64,000 bases of DNA from Streptomyces gardneri (lineage in GTDB: Bacteria; Actinomycetota; Actinomycetes; Streptomycetales; Streptomycetaceae), in assembly GCF_006539185.1 (NCBI RefSeq), contig NZ_BJMN01000005.1, positions 418,726 through 482,725 of the forward strand, written 5' to 3'. The translations under genes were made by a program, and so were the position numbers. This document shows positions 29,155 through 37,159 of the stretch, piece after piece; positions within the stretch are counted from its first letter, which is position 1, and the number at the start of each line of letters is the position of its first letter. The notes under the pieces are model-generated. The model did no database searches. It was not told the DNA's origin and saw only the letters and a list, made by a program, of their open reading frames with translations.

Positions 29155-30018
29155 TCACGTCATGGGGACGACGGCGACCGGCGCGGGGCTGTGGTGGATG
29201 ACCGCGTGGGCGACATGGCCCAGATGCGGGCCGAGAGGGACGTTCCGACTCCGGCGTCCCACGATCACGAGTTGCGCGGTCTGGGCCGCCTCGACCAGCT
29301 GGTACGCGGGCGAGCCCACCACCGACTTGGCCTCCACTTCCACGCCCGCGTAACGCTTCCGCCATGGCTCCAGCAGGTCGTCCAGTCCCCCGAGGAGGTG
29401 GCTGCCCAGCTCCTCGCCGATTCCCGGGTCCATGGTGGAGGCGTAGCCGTACGAGGCGGGAAGCGTCCAGCTGTGGAGGAATCGCAGCGGCGTGCCCCTG
29501 CGGGCGGCTTCGGAGAAGGAGAACGCGAGCAGGGCTTCGCACGGGTGGTGGATGTCGACGCCCACCACGATGCCGCCTTCGGGAGATTCCCGGTCGTCCG
29601 TCGCGCGGACGAGGGCGACCGGCTGTCGGGCCGTGCCGACGACGGCGAGGGAGACCGAGCCGACGAGGAAGCCGCGGACGCCGCCGAGTCCGCGCGAACC
29701 GAGGACCGTCAGATCGGCTTCGTTCGCGGCAGCCGTCAGTTCCTCGGCTGCCCGGCCATGCGCATGCTCCGTGATGACCTCGAGGTCGGGATGGTGCTTC
29801 CGGACTCGGTCCGTCACCTCTCGCATCAGCCTCTCGGTCTGCTCGTCGTGGGCGAGTGTGCGGGCGTACGCCATGGGTACTTCCGGCATGCTCGGCCATT
29901 CCTCCACGTGCACCAGCCTGAGGGGCACTTCGCGCAACACCGCTTGCGTCGCGGCCCAGCGGGCGGCGGCGAGGCTTTCCTCAGAGCCGTCCAGACCGAC
30001 GGTGACCTGGGCTGTCAT
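29155..30018 (-). CDS. Tandem universal stress protein
   Basis: 287 residues. Domain 1: QVTVGLDGSEESLAAARWA and an intact ATP motif (LGSRGLGGVRGFLVGSVS). Domain 2: GIVVGVDIHHPCEALLAF and VGRRSRNVPLGPHLGHVAH, in which the serine after the last glycine is His, so the site is altered. It is close in sequence to the USP at 14328. It is divergent from the USP pair at 30243, sharing an upstream palindromic box, and convergent with the copper-type ATPase. Confidence 0.93.
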   Translation of the reverse strand: MTAQVTVGLDGSEESLAAARWAATQAVLREVPLRLVHVEEWPSMPEVPMAYARTLAHDEQTERLMREVTDRVRKHHPDLEVITEHAHGRAAEELTAAANEADLTVLGSRGLGGVRGFLVGSVSLAVVGTARQPVALVRATDDRESPEGGIVVGVDIHHPCEALLAFSFSEAARRGTPLRFLHSWTLPASYGYASTMDPGIGEELGSHLLGGLDDLLEPWRKRYAGVEVEAKSVVGSPAYQLVEAAQTAQLVIVGRRSRNVPLGPHLGHVAHAVIHHSPAPVAVVPMT

Positions 30019-30138
30019 GGCGTGCCTCCCTCATCGAGTCCTTTCCGCCCCGTCCCGGGTCCGGATCGGACAGGACATCTCACATTTCAGGTTGGTGCCA
30101 CGTCGCTTCCGGCAGCAGGGCCGGGCAGGGCTCGATCG

Positions 30139-30152
30139 GGGCCGAACGGCCC
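30139..30152. promoter_or_regulatory. OsdR/DosR-type palindrome between divergent USP genes
   Basis: GGGCC-GAAC-GGCCC, perfect in both halves, 91 bp before the USP at 30243 and 120 bp before the USP on the minus strand. Confidence 0.6.
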
Positions 30153-30242
30153 ATCCCGAGGAGGCCCACCACGATGCCAGTGTGGGAGATGTCGCCCCTC
30201 GGGACGCGCTCCCGAGCCTCGGTTCACCCAGGAGGAGGAGCC

Positions 30243-31148
30243 ATGACCAGCGAGACCCCCGCCCGACCGGAGCTCGGCAACGTCGTCGTGGGAGTCGACG
30301 GGTCCCCCTCCGGGCGCGCGGCCGTGCTCTGGGCCGCCGACGAGGCGGACCGACGAGGGCGGGCGCTGCATCTCGTCCACGCCGCCGACACCGACCGCCG
30401 GGCCATCTTCGCCAACGCCGAGACGATCCAGGCGGTACGCGAAGCGGGTCGCGACCTGCTGACCGAAACCGCGAGCGCGGTCCGTGACCTCTATCCGGAC
30501 CTTGCCGTCACGAAGGAGCTGGGCCGCCAGGAGCCGGTCGCCGGTCTCCGGGCGGCCGCCGGCCACCGGGGCACGATCGTCGTGGGCAACCGGGGGCTCG
30601 GCGGCTTCTCCGCGCTCATGCTCGGATCCGTCGGTCTGGGCGTGGCGGCCCGCGCCGAAGTGCCCGTGGTCGTGGTCCGTGGAGACGGTGAACGTCCCGC
30701 GTCGGGCTCGGTGACAGCAGCCGTGCACGGTGCTTCGGATCTGGGCTGGCTGCTTGTCGCGGCCGCCGAGGCCGACGCCCGTAAGGCGGCGTTGCGTCTG
30801 GTGAGCGTCTGGAACCTGCTCACCCACGTCGGCAGCGTCGCGACCATGCTGGACGACCTCGACGAGATCGCACGACAACGCGTGCACGAGATCAAGTCGC
30901 TCGCCGACCTTGCGCAGGAGTTCTACCCCACCCTGACCGTCAGCCATCACGTCGAGACGGGCACGAGCACGCCCGGGATCCTGGTGGAGGCGAGCGCCCA
31001 CACCGATCTACTGGTGATGGGCAGAGAACACCGCGCACTGGGCGTAGGCCCCTCCCTGGGGCGAGTCGCCCACGTCCTACTCCATCACGCCCACTGCCCG
31101 GTGGAGATCGTCCCACCCGCCTTCGCCACCCGGGTCGAGGAGACATGA
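30243..31148 (+). CDS. Tandem universal stress protein, first of a coupled pair
   Basis: 301 residues. Domain 1 is intact (VVVGVDGSPSGRAAVLWAAD; ATP motif VVGNRGLGGFSALMLGSVG). Domain 2 is degenerate at the ATP motif (VMGREHRALGVGPSLGRVAH). ATG 30243 follows GGAGGAGGAG at 2-7 nt. The stop overlaps the next USP gene by 4 nt. This bicistronic pair has a clear paralogous pair at 51819-53578. Confidence 0.93.
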   Translation: MTSETPARPELGNVVVGVDGSPSGRAAVLWAADEADRRGRALHLVHAADTDRRAIFANAETIQAVREAGRDLLTETASAVRDLYPDLAVTKELGRQEPVAGLRAAAGHRGTIVVGNRGLGGFSALMLGSVGLGVAARAEVPVVVVRGDGERPASGSVTAAVHGASDLGWLLVAAAEADARKAALRLVSVWNLLTHVGSVATMLDDLDEIARQRVHEIKSLADLAQEFYPTLTVSHHVETGTSTPGILVEASAHTDLLVMGREHRALGVGPSLGRVAHVLLHHAHCPVEIVPPAFATRVEET

Positions 31149-32155
31149 AAGACATACTGCTCGGAGTCGACCCCCGGGAGCAGTCGGTCCCCGCTCTCGT
31201 CTGGGCCGCCGACGAAGCCGTACGAAGAGGACTGGTGCTCAGGCTGGTCGTCGCCGTACCGCCTGCCCATGACGGGCTCCGGTACGACGCGCTCGCCCGC
31301 CAGAGCGCCCTGGGTATCCGCGCGGAGTCGGCGATCGCCAACGCGGAGGACCTCGTCCGGTACCTGCACGACGGTCTGCGGATCGCGACGGAGCGCGTGA
31401 ACGGTGTGCCGGCGACCGTGCTGCGCGACATGGCGCAGCACGCCGCACTCGTCGTCGTGGGCTCTCGCCGTCTCAGCAGGCCGGCCGAGATGTTCAGCGA
31501 GAGCTCCGTGGTCGCCCCGCTCACGGCACGGGCGGACTGTCCCGTCGTCGTGGTCCGCGCACCCGAGCACACCGCCGTGTACCCACCGACCGTCGTCGTC
31601 GGCGTGGACGGAAGCGAGTCCTCACAGGCCGCGGTCGCCTTCGCCGTCGAGGAGGCGAGCCTCCGCGAGGCACGGCTGCGGGCTGTCTGGGTCTGGCCCC
31701 GTTCCGTCCTCGCTCACGACGACGGTGAAGAGGGTCTGGCCGAGCGGCGTCGGCTGCTCGCCGAATCGGTGGCGGGCTGGACGGAGAGGTATCCGGATGT
31801 CGCCATCTCCGAAGAGGTCCTGCGAGGACATCCGGTCGAACAACTCGCCCTGGCGTCCCAGGAATCCCTCTCTCTGGTGGTCGGTCGCCGGGGCCGTGGC
31901 GGCTACTCGGGCATGCGGTTGGGTTCGACGGTTCACGGCCTGCTGCATCGTGCTCCGTGTCCGGTGATCACCGTCCCCCTCCCGCAAGGCGAGCGCAGGA
32001 CCGGCGACCCGGCATGGTCCGACCGGTCCCGGTCCGGCACGGCCGACCGGCCCGTGCCCGCTGCCCCGCTCGGCACTGGGCCGCGACCACCTCCACGCGG
32101 GACGGTGGGGCGAGCGGACGCCCCCGGTCCGTCGGAGGGTTCTGCGGAGAGGTGA
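31145..32155 (+). CDS. Tandem universal stress protein, second of a coupled pair
   Basis: 336 residues. Here domain 1 is the degenerate one (VVGSRRLSRPAEMFSESSVV lacks the glycine-serine end), and domain 2 is intact (TVVVGVDGSESSQAAVAFAV; VVGRRGRGGYSGMRLGST). The last 50 residues are a proline-rich, probably disordered tail absent from its paralogue at 52718. The ATG overlaps the previous stop. Confidence 0.92.
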   Translation: MKDILLGVDPREQSVPALVWAADEAVRRGLVLRLVVAVPPAHDGLRYDALARQSALGIRAESAIANAEDLVRYLHDGLRIATERVNGVPATVLRDMAQHAALVVVGSRRLSRPAEMFSESSVVAPLTARADCPVVVVRAPEHTAVYPPTVVVGVDGSESSQAAVAFAVEEASLREARLRAVWVWPRSVLAHDDGEEGLAERRRLLAESVAGWTERYPDVAISEEVLRGHPVEQLALASQESLSLVVGRRGRGGYSGMRLGSTVHGLLHRAPCPVITVPLPQGERRTGDPAWSDRSRSGTADRPVPAAPLGTGPRPPPRGTVGRADAPGPSEGSAER

Positions 32156-32160
32156 GCATC

Positions 32161-32256
32161 ATGCAGCGCATCCTGATCAGCCCCCGGCCCCAGCGTCCCC
32201 GCAGGCCCGCCCCCCTCGACCTGCGCACGCCGTCCGGCCGTCCCCTGCCGTACTGA
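32161..32256 (+). CDS. Possible 31-residue basic protein between USP and PEP synthase genes
   Basis: ATG 32161 lies 5 nt after the USP stop and is preceded by a GAGAGGTGAG purine run. The product, starting MQRILISPRPQRPRRP, is Arg/Pro-rich, and its third codon positions are almost all G or C, as in neighbouring genes. The stop is 27 nt before the PEP synthase ATG. No family is recognised; it may be a small protein or just a spacer with chance bias. Confidence 0.4.
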   Translation: MQRILISPRPQRPRRPAPLDLRTPSGRPLPY

Positions 32257-32283
32257 GGAGGCCCGAGAGCCGTGGAGGAGACC

Positions 32284-34686
32284 ATGGGACCGATACGACA
32301 CGTCGTACCGTTCACGGAACTTGGGCGGCACGACGTCAGCCGAGCGGGTGGCAAGAACGCCTCGCTGGGCGAGATGACCACCCGGCTCGCGGGCGCCGGC
32401 ATCCGCGTCCCTCCGGGCTTCGCCACCACCGCCGAAGCGTACGAGGAGCTGCTCGGTTCCCGAGACCTCCGCCGTCGCGTGGAAGCACAGATCGACAGAC
32501 TGCATGAGGGCGCGCCACTCGATCAGGTCGGGGCTGCCATCCGGTCCCTCTTCCTCGTGGAGCCGTTGCCCGTGCCTCTGCGGGATGCCGTGCTCGCGGC
32601 GTACGAGCAGCTGGCCGAGGAGATCGGCCGGGAGTCGCCCGAGGTGGCGGTGCGCAGCAGTGCGACGGCGGAGGACCTGCCCGAAGCGAGTTTCGCCGGG
32701 CAGCAGGAGACGTACCTGAATGTCAGCGGCGCCGACGCGCTCCTTGAGGCCTGCACGCGCTGCTACGCCTCCCTGTTCACCGACCGGGCGATCGACTACC
32801 GCGAACGGATGGGCTTCGACCACCTCGCCGTCGCCTTGTCCATCGGCATCCAGGTCATGGTCCGCTCCGATCTCGCAGGCGCCGGGGTCGTCTTCACCCT
32901 CGACCCGGAGAGCGGCTTCCCGGACGTGATCGTGGTGAGTGCCGCCTGGGGGCTGGGGGAGACCGTCGTCAGCGGCCAGGTCGACCCGGACGAGTACACG
33001 GTGTTCAAGCCGAGCATGAAGGACCCGGAGCTCGATCCCGTCATCGACGTGCGGATCGGAGCCAAGCGGCTGAAGGCCGTGTACGCGGACACCGGGCTGA
33101 CCCGTACGGTCGACACGCCCGACGGTGAGCGGAACCAGCGGGTCCTCGACGACGCGGAGATCCGCACGCTCGCCGGATGGGCGGCGGCCGTCGAGGAGCA
33201 CTACGGCTGCCCCATGGATATCGAATGGGCCAAGGACGGCCTCACCGGCGAGCTCTGGATCGTCCAGGCCCGCCCGGAGACGGTCCAGTCGCGTCGTCGC
33301 ACCACCACCCTGACCCGCCGCCGGCTCACCGCCATTCCTGGCGAACCGCTCGTCGAAGGCATCGCAGTCGGTGAGGCCATCGGCCAGGGCCGTGTCGTGG
33401 CGCTCGACGCGCCCGTCGACCTCGACCGCTTCCCCCAGGGCGGCGTCCTCGTCACCGGCGTCACCGACCCGGACTGGGAACCCGTCATGAAGAGGGCCTC
33501 TGCCATCGTCACCGACCACGGGGGGCGTACCTCACACGCCGCCATCGTCAGCCGCGAACTCGGCGTCCCCGCCGTCGTCGGAACCGGCAACGGGACACGG
33601 ATCCTGCGGGATGGCCGCTCTGTCACGGTCTCCTGCGCCGAGGGAGGGAGCGGACGTGTCTACCAAGGGCTGCTCCCGTACGAGGAGACCCAGACCGACC
33701 TCGCGGAACTGCCTGCCACCCGAACCCGGGTGATGCTGAACCTGGCCGATCCCTCAGCCGCGTTCCGCTGGTGGCGGCTCCCCGCCGACGGCGTGGGACT
33801 GGCGCGCCTCGAGTTCATCGTCGCCCACCAGGTGAAAGTCCACCCCATGGCCCTACTGCACCCGGAGCGGCTCGAACCACACGACCGGCATGTCATCGAG
33901 CGGCTCACCGAGGGCTACCTCGACCGAGGTGACTACTTCGTCGACCGGCTTGCCCACGGCATCGCCCGGATCGCCGCCTCGCGCTGGCCGACGCCCGTCG
34001 TCGTGCGCACCAGCGACTTCAAGACCAACGAGTACGCCAAGCTCCTCGGCGGCCGACCCTTCGAACCGGACGAGGCGAACCCCATGATCGGTTGGCGTGG
34101 TGCGAGCCGGTACTACAGCGACGGCTACCGCGAGGGCTTCGCCCTCGAATGCCGCGCACTGCGCCGCGTGCGCGAGGGGATGGGGCTGACGAACCTGGTC
34201 GTCATGATCCCCTTCTGCCGCACCCTCGGCGAGGCCGATCAGGTGCTCGCGGTGATGGCGGACGAGGGACTGGTACGGGGCGAGAACGGGCTGCAGGTCT
34301 ACGTCATGGCGGAGATACCGGCCAACATCATCCTGGCCAGGGAGTTCGCGGAACGATTCGACGGATTCTCGATCGGCAGCAACGACCTCACCCAGCTCAC
34401 CCTCGGCGTCGACCGCGACTCCGAGGCCCTCGCCCATGTTTTTGACGAGCGGGACCCCGCGGTCGTCCGCAGCATTCAGACCCTCGCCGTCCGCGCCCAC
34501 GCGGCGGGCCGGCCGGTCGGACTGTGCGGGCAGCGGCCCAGCGACGATCCGGCGTTCACCGCGATCCTGGTCGAGGCGGGCCTCGACTCCATATCCGTAG
34601 CGCCTGACAGCTTCGCAGCCGTCAAACGGCACGTGGCCCGCGCGGAGGCGACGCTCAAGAACGGCGCCGGGCGAAGGAAGGAGTGA
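32284..34686 (+). CDS. ppsA: Phosphoenolpyruvate synthase / PPDK-type enzyme
   Basis: 800 residues, the normal PEP synthase length. The N-terminal ATP-grasp-type domain shows KNASLGEM, AVRSSATAEDLPEASFAGQQ and GIQVMVRSD. The swivelling phosphohistidine is His418 in TDHGGRTSHAAIVSRELG. The C-terminal PEP/pyruvate barrel has GVGLARLEF, the SDFKTNEYAKLLGG segment and the catalytic Cys748 in VGLCGQ. The reaction makes PEP from pyruvate (or the reverse). ATG 32284 has GGAGG 5 nt upstream; GTG 32272 is less likely. Placed with USP genes, as in the S. coelicolor osd region. Confidence 0.93.
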   Translation: MGPIRHVVPFTELGRHDVSRAGGKNASLGEMTTRLAGAGIRVPPGFATTAEAYEELLGSRDLRRRVEAQIDRLHEGAPLDQVGAAIRSLFLVEPLPVPLRDAVLAAYEQLAEEIGRESPEVAVRSSATAEDLPEASFAGQQETYLNVSGADALLEACTRCYASLFTDRAIDYRERMGFDHLAVALSIGIQVMVRSDLAGAGVVFTLDPESGFPDVIVVSAAWGLGETVVSGQVDPDEYTVFKPSMKDPELDPVIDVRIGAKRLKAVYADTGLTRTVDTPDGERNQRVLDDAEIRTLAGWAAAVEEHYGCPMDIEWAKDGLTGELWIVQARPETVQSRRRTTTLTRRRLTAIPGEPLVEGIAVGEAIGQGRVVALDAPVDLDRFPQGGVLVTGVTDPDWEPVMKRASAIVTDHGGRTSHAAIVSRELGVPAVVGTGNGTRILRDGRSVTVSCAEGGSGRVYQGLLPYEETQTDLAELPATRTRVMLNLADPSAAFRWWRLPADGVGLARLEFIVAHQVKVHPMALLHPERLEPHDRHVIERLTEGYLDRGDYFVDRLAHGIARIAASRWPTPVVVRTSDFKTNEYAKLLGGRPFEPDEANPMIGWRGASRYYSDGYREGFALECRALRRVREGMGLTNLVVMIPFCRTLGEADQVLAVMADEGLVRGENGLQVYVMAEIPANIILAREFAERFDGFSIGSNDLTQLTLGVDRDSEALAHVFDERDPAVVRSIQTLAVRAHAAGRPVGLCGQRPSDDPAFTAILVEAGLDSISVAPDSFAAVKRHVARAEATLKNGAGRRKE

Positions 34687-34688
34687 CC

Positions 34689-34874
34689 ATGCCAAGGAAG
34701 GCACGACATCGAGTCGCCGCGGACACCGGGCTGCCGGCCCGGCGCGGTCGACGGGTGGCCACGGGAGACGCGCTGCCCGGTCGGCCCAGGAACCACCAGC
34801 TGCCCACGGAGGGGGCGATGGGACGTCCCTGGCGCCCGGTTCACACCATCAAGGTGTCGACGTTCTTCCTCTGA
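34689..34874 (+). CDS. Possible 61-residue small protein, or 18-residue peptide from 34818
   Basis: ATG 34689 is 2 nt after the PEP synthase stop and has GGAAGGAG 5 nt upstream, a strong ribosome site. The product is basic. An internal ATG at 34818 has its own GGAGG 5 nt upstream and would give an 18-residue peptide, MGRPWRPVHTIKVSTFFL. The ORF ends 55 nt before the Hrp1-like gene. Two good ribosome sites for one frame make translation likely; no family is recognised. Confidence 0.42.
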   Translation: MPRKARHRVAADTGLPARRGRRVATGDALPGRPRNHQLPTEGAMGRPWRPVHTIKVSTFFL

Positions 34875-34929
34875 ACCGAGGGTTGATCGGCTGGACCGTG
34901 AACAGGGGGCCAGAAAGGAGGACGCGGCC

Positions 34930-35343
34930 ATGACGACCGCAAGGGAAATCATGCACGCCGGTGCAAGCTGCGTGCAGGAGAACGAGAACCTCATGGACGC
35001 CGCACGCCGCATGAGCGAACTGGATGTCGGCGCGCTGCCCATCTGCGGGCCGGACGACCGGCTGCACGGCATCATCACCGACCGGGACATCGTGGTGAAG
35101 TGCCTCGCCAAAGGCAAGGACCCACACCGCATGACGGCCGGGGACCTCGCCCAGGGCAAGCCCGTCATCGTGGACGCGGGCGCAGACAGCGAAGTGGTGC
35201 TCCGCACGATGCAGCACCACCGTGTCCGCCGCGTGCCCGTGATCGACGACCATCGCCTGGTCGGCATGATCAGTGAGGCGGACCTGGCGCGGCACCTGCC
35301 GGAGGAACGGGTGGGCCATTTCGTCGAGGAGATCTGCCGCTGA
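34930..35343 (+). CDS. hrp1: Hrp1-like CBS-domain protein
   Basis: 137 residues, two CBS domains and nothing else. The sequence follows M. tuberculosis hypoxic response protein 1 (Rv2626c) closely: MTTAREIMHAGASC, DVGALPICGPDDRLHGIITD, RRVPVIDDHRLVGMISEADL, ARHLPEERVG. Rv2626c is a DosR-regulon protein. ATG 34930 follows GAAAGGAGG. It differs from the CBS-BON proteins elsewhere in the island by lacking BON. Confidence 0.93.
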   Translation: MTTAREIMHAGASCVQENENLMDAARRMSELDVGALPICGPDDRLHGIITDRDIVVKCLAKGKDPHRMTAGDLAQGKPVIVDAGADSEVVLRTMQHHRVRRVPVIDDHRLVGMISEADLARHLPEERVGHFVEEICR

Positions 35344-35366
35344 CAGCACCAGCGCTGTGGCGCCAT

Positions 35367-35380
35367 GGGCCGGTCGGTCC
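35367..35380. promoter_or_regulatory. OsdR/DosR-type box 1 upstream of hsp20
   Basis: GGGCC-GGTC-GGTCC, 182 bp before the Hsp20 start, just after the hrp1 stop. Confidence 0.5.
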
Positions 35381-35391
35381 CCTCCTGGTGC

Positions 35392-35405
35392 GGCCCGTTC
35401 GGCCC
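35392..35405. promoter_or_regulatory. OsdR/DosR-type box 2 upstream of hsp20
   Basis: GGCCC-GTTC-GGCCC, 157 bp before the Hsp20 start and 25 bp from box 1. Confidence 0.48.
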
Positions 35406-35561
35406 CGTCGGACAGCCCCCTTGGGCACTGCGCCACGCGACCTCGTGGGTGGAAGAGTGGGTTACGGAGTCGGACCGGGCTCGCAACCCGATCCGCCGCC
35501 TGTCCGCACCTATTCGGGTCCACCGCGACCGTCCTGGGCCCCGTACAGGAGGAGCAGCATC

Positions 35562-36020
35562 ATGGCCGGAGGCAAGGTGGAACGCAGGCACAGCCTCTTC
35601 CCCGACTTCAACGACTGGTTCAACAGGGAGTTCCCCGGGCTGCCCGGGTGGCGACCCGCGACGGCTGCTCACTCCATTCCTGTGGAGGTGACCAGCGGTG
35701 ACGGTGTGTACGTGCTGCGGGCCGAGCTGCCGGGGATGGACCCGGACGACGACATCGGCATCACCGTCGACGACAACCTCATCACGGTGAGTGCGGAGCA
35801 CAGCGAGAGCAAGGAGGACAAGGAGCATTCGGAGTTCCGCTACGGATCGTTCCGCAGGACCGTGCGCCTCCCGGTCACGATCCCCGCCGACGACGTCGAG
35901 GCGTCGTACGCGGACGGCATCCTCACCATCCGGATCCCGATGCCCGACCAGGAGACCACCTCCGTCCGGACCGTTCCGGTGAAGCGGACCGACAAGCCGG
36001 CCGAGGGCACGGAATCATGA
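35562..36020 (+). CDS. Small heat-shock protein, Hsp20/alpha-crystallin family
   Basis: 152 residues. The alpha-crystallin domain runs from about 42 to 135 (VEVTSGDGVYVLRAELPGMD, GITVDDNLITVSAEH, FRYGSFRRTVRLPVTIPADD, ADGILTIRIPMP), with a short N-terminal region rich in F and W and a C-terminal tail. Relatives hold unfolded proteins in large oligomers; HspX/Acr is the DosR-regulon counterpart in mycobacteria. ATG 35562 follows AGGAGGAG. The stop overlaps the flavodoxin start. Confidence 0.94.
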   Translation: MAGGKVERRHSLFPDFNDWFNREFPGLPGWRPATAAHSIPVEVTSGDGVYVLRAELPGMDPDDDIGITVDDNLITVSAEHSESKEDKEHSEFRYGSFRRTVRLPVTIPADDVEASYADGILTIRIPMPDQETTSVRTVPVKRTDKPAEGTES

Positions 36021-36520
36021 ACGCCAAGCGTGTCCTGGTCGCCTATGGCAGCAAGGCCGGCGCGACTGCCGGTATCGCCGAAGAGATCGGCCAGACGCTC
36101 CGGGACGACGGTTTCGACGCTGTCGTCCTGCCTGCCGACACCGTCACCGACGTGAGCGGTTACGACGGCGTCGTTCTCGGCGGAGCCCTCTACGCCGGGC
36201 ACTGGACCGGCAAGGCGCGACGGTGCGCCCGGCGCAACGCCGAACAGCTCAGGCACCGGCCTCTCTGGCTCTTCAGCAGCGGTCCCGTCGACAGTTCCGC
36301 GGAACAGCACGACATCCCGCCCGTACGAGGAGTCGCCCGGCGGATGAAGAATCTCGGTGCTCGCGAGCACATGACCTTCGGTGGCGCCGTGACCGCCGAG
36401 ACGCCGGGCTCTGTCGCCCGCGCGATGGTGCGCCGGGGCAAGGGCGGCGACTTCCGCAATCCGGAACGGATCCGGGCATGGGCCCACCACATCGGAACGG
36501 AACTCGGCGCCACCCACTGA
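36017..36520 (+). CDS. Flavodoxin-domain protein (HemG-like)
   Basis: 167 residues. The FMN phosphate loop is visible at the N-terminus (RVLVAYGSKAGATAGIAEEI), then DGVVLGGALYAGHWTGKARR and LWLFSSGPVDSS, the pattern of menaquinone-dependent protoporphyrinogen oxidase-type flavodoxins. ATG overlaps the Hsp20 stop by 4 nt. It may serve in electron transfer or haem synthesis under low oxygen. Confidence 0.88.
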   Translation: MNAKRVLVAYGSKAGATAGIAEEIGQTLRDDGFDAVVLPADTVTDVSGYDGVVLGGALYAGHWTGKARRCARRNAEQLRHRPLWLFSSGPVDSSAEQHDIPPVRGVARRMKNLGAREHMTFGGAVTAETPGSVARAMVRRGKGGDFRNPERIRAWAHHIGTELGATH

Positions 36521-36568
36521 ATCGGGCCTCTGACAGGTGGGCGAGGCCACCCCAACGGGAGGTTCGGC

Positions 36569-37159
36569 ATGCTCCACCACGAGCCGTCGGGGAGCGGGAC
36601 CACACGGCCCAGGAGACTCGCAAGGCGCGCCGCCCTGGTCCTCGTGCTGATGATGGCTCTGATCTGCGGTGCTGTGGCCGCCGGGAGCCTTTGGGCGGCC
36701 GGAGCCAAGGCCGACCGAGAACTCGCCGTCCACCGTCATCAGGTGACCGCGACGACCACCGGGCCGGCCAAGGAACCACCCGTCGCCACCCGGTACGGCT
36801 CCAAGGCACAGGCCGTCGCGCCGGCTGTCTGGGAGCAGCCCGAGCATGTCCGTCGGTCCGGCAGCATTCACGTCCCGCTGCGGACACCCCAGGGGCGCGC
36901 CGTGACGATCTGGGTGGACGACGCAGGGGCACCCGCCCGGCCGCCAGGCAGTGCCGCGGACCGCGCCCTTACCTCGCTCTCGGGCGGTACGGCGGCGGCG
37001 GGTGTGGTCGGAGTGACGGGCGCCGCCGTGGTCTTCCTCGTACGGCGGCGGACCCAAGGTCACCGGCTCGCGGCCTGGGAACGCGAGTGGGAGCAGGTGG
37101 AACCCGTATGGTCCGGCCGACTCCACCGGGGCAGCGGTCCAGAGGACGACGATGACTGA
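36569..37159 (+). CDS. Two-TM membrane protein, Rv1733c-like
   Basis: 196 residues: a short basic N-terminus, TM1 (about 22-45, [20 protein letters not shown]), an extracytoplasmic domain of about 100 residues ([20 protein letters not shown]), TM2 (about 138-158) and a cytoplasmic tail with [16 protein letters not shown]. This layout and tail fit the Rv1733c family, a DosR-regulon protein of unknown function. It overlaps the following ATPase gene by 8 nt. Confidence 0.82.
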   Translation: MLHHEPSGSGTTRPRRLARRAALVLVLMMALICGAVAAGSLWAAGAKADRELAVHRHQVTATTTGPAKEPPVATRYGSKAQAVAPAVWEQPEHVRRSGSIHVPLRTPQGRAVTIWVDDAGAPARPPGSAADRALTSLSGGTAAAGVVGVTGAAVVFLVRRRTQGHRLAAWEREWEQVEPVWSGRLHRGSGPEDDDD

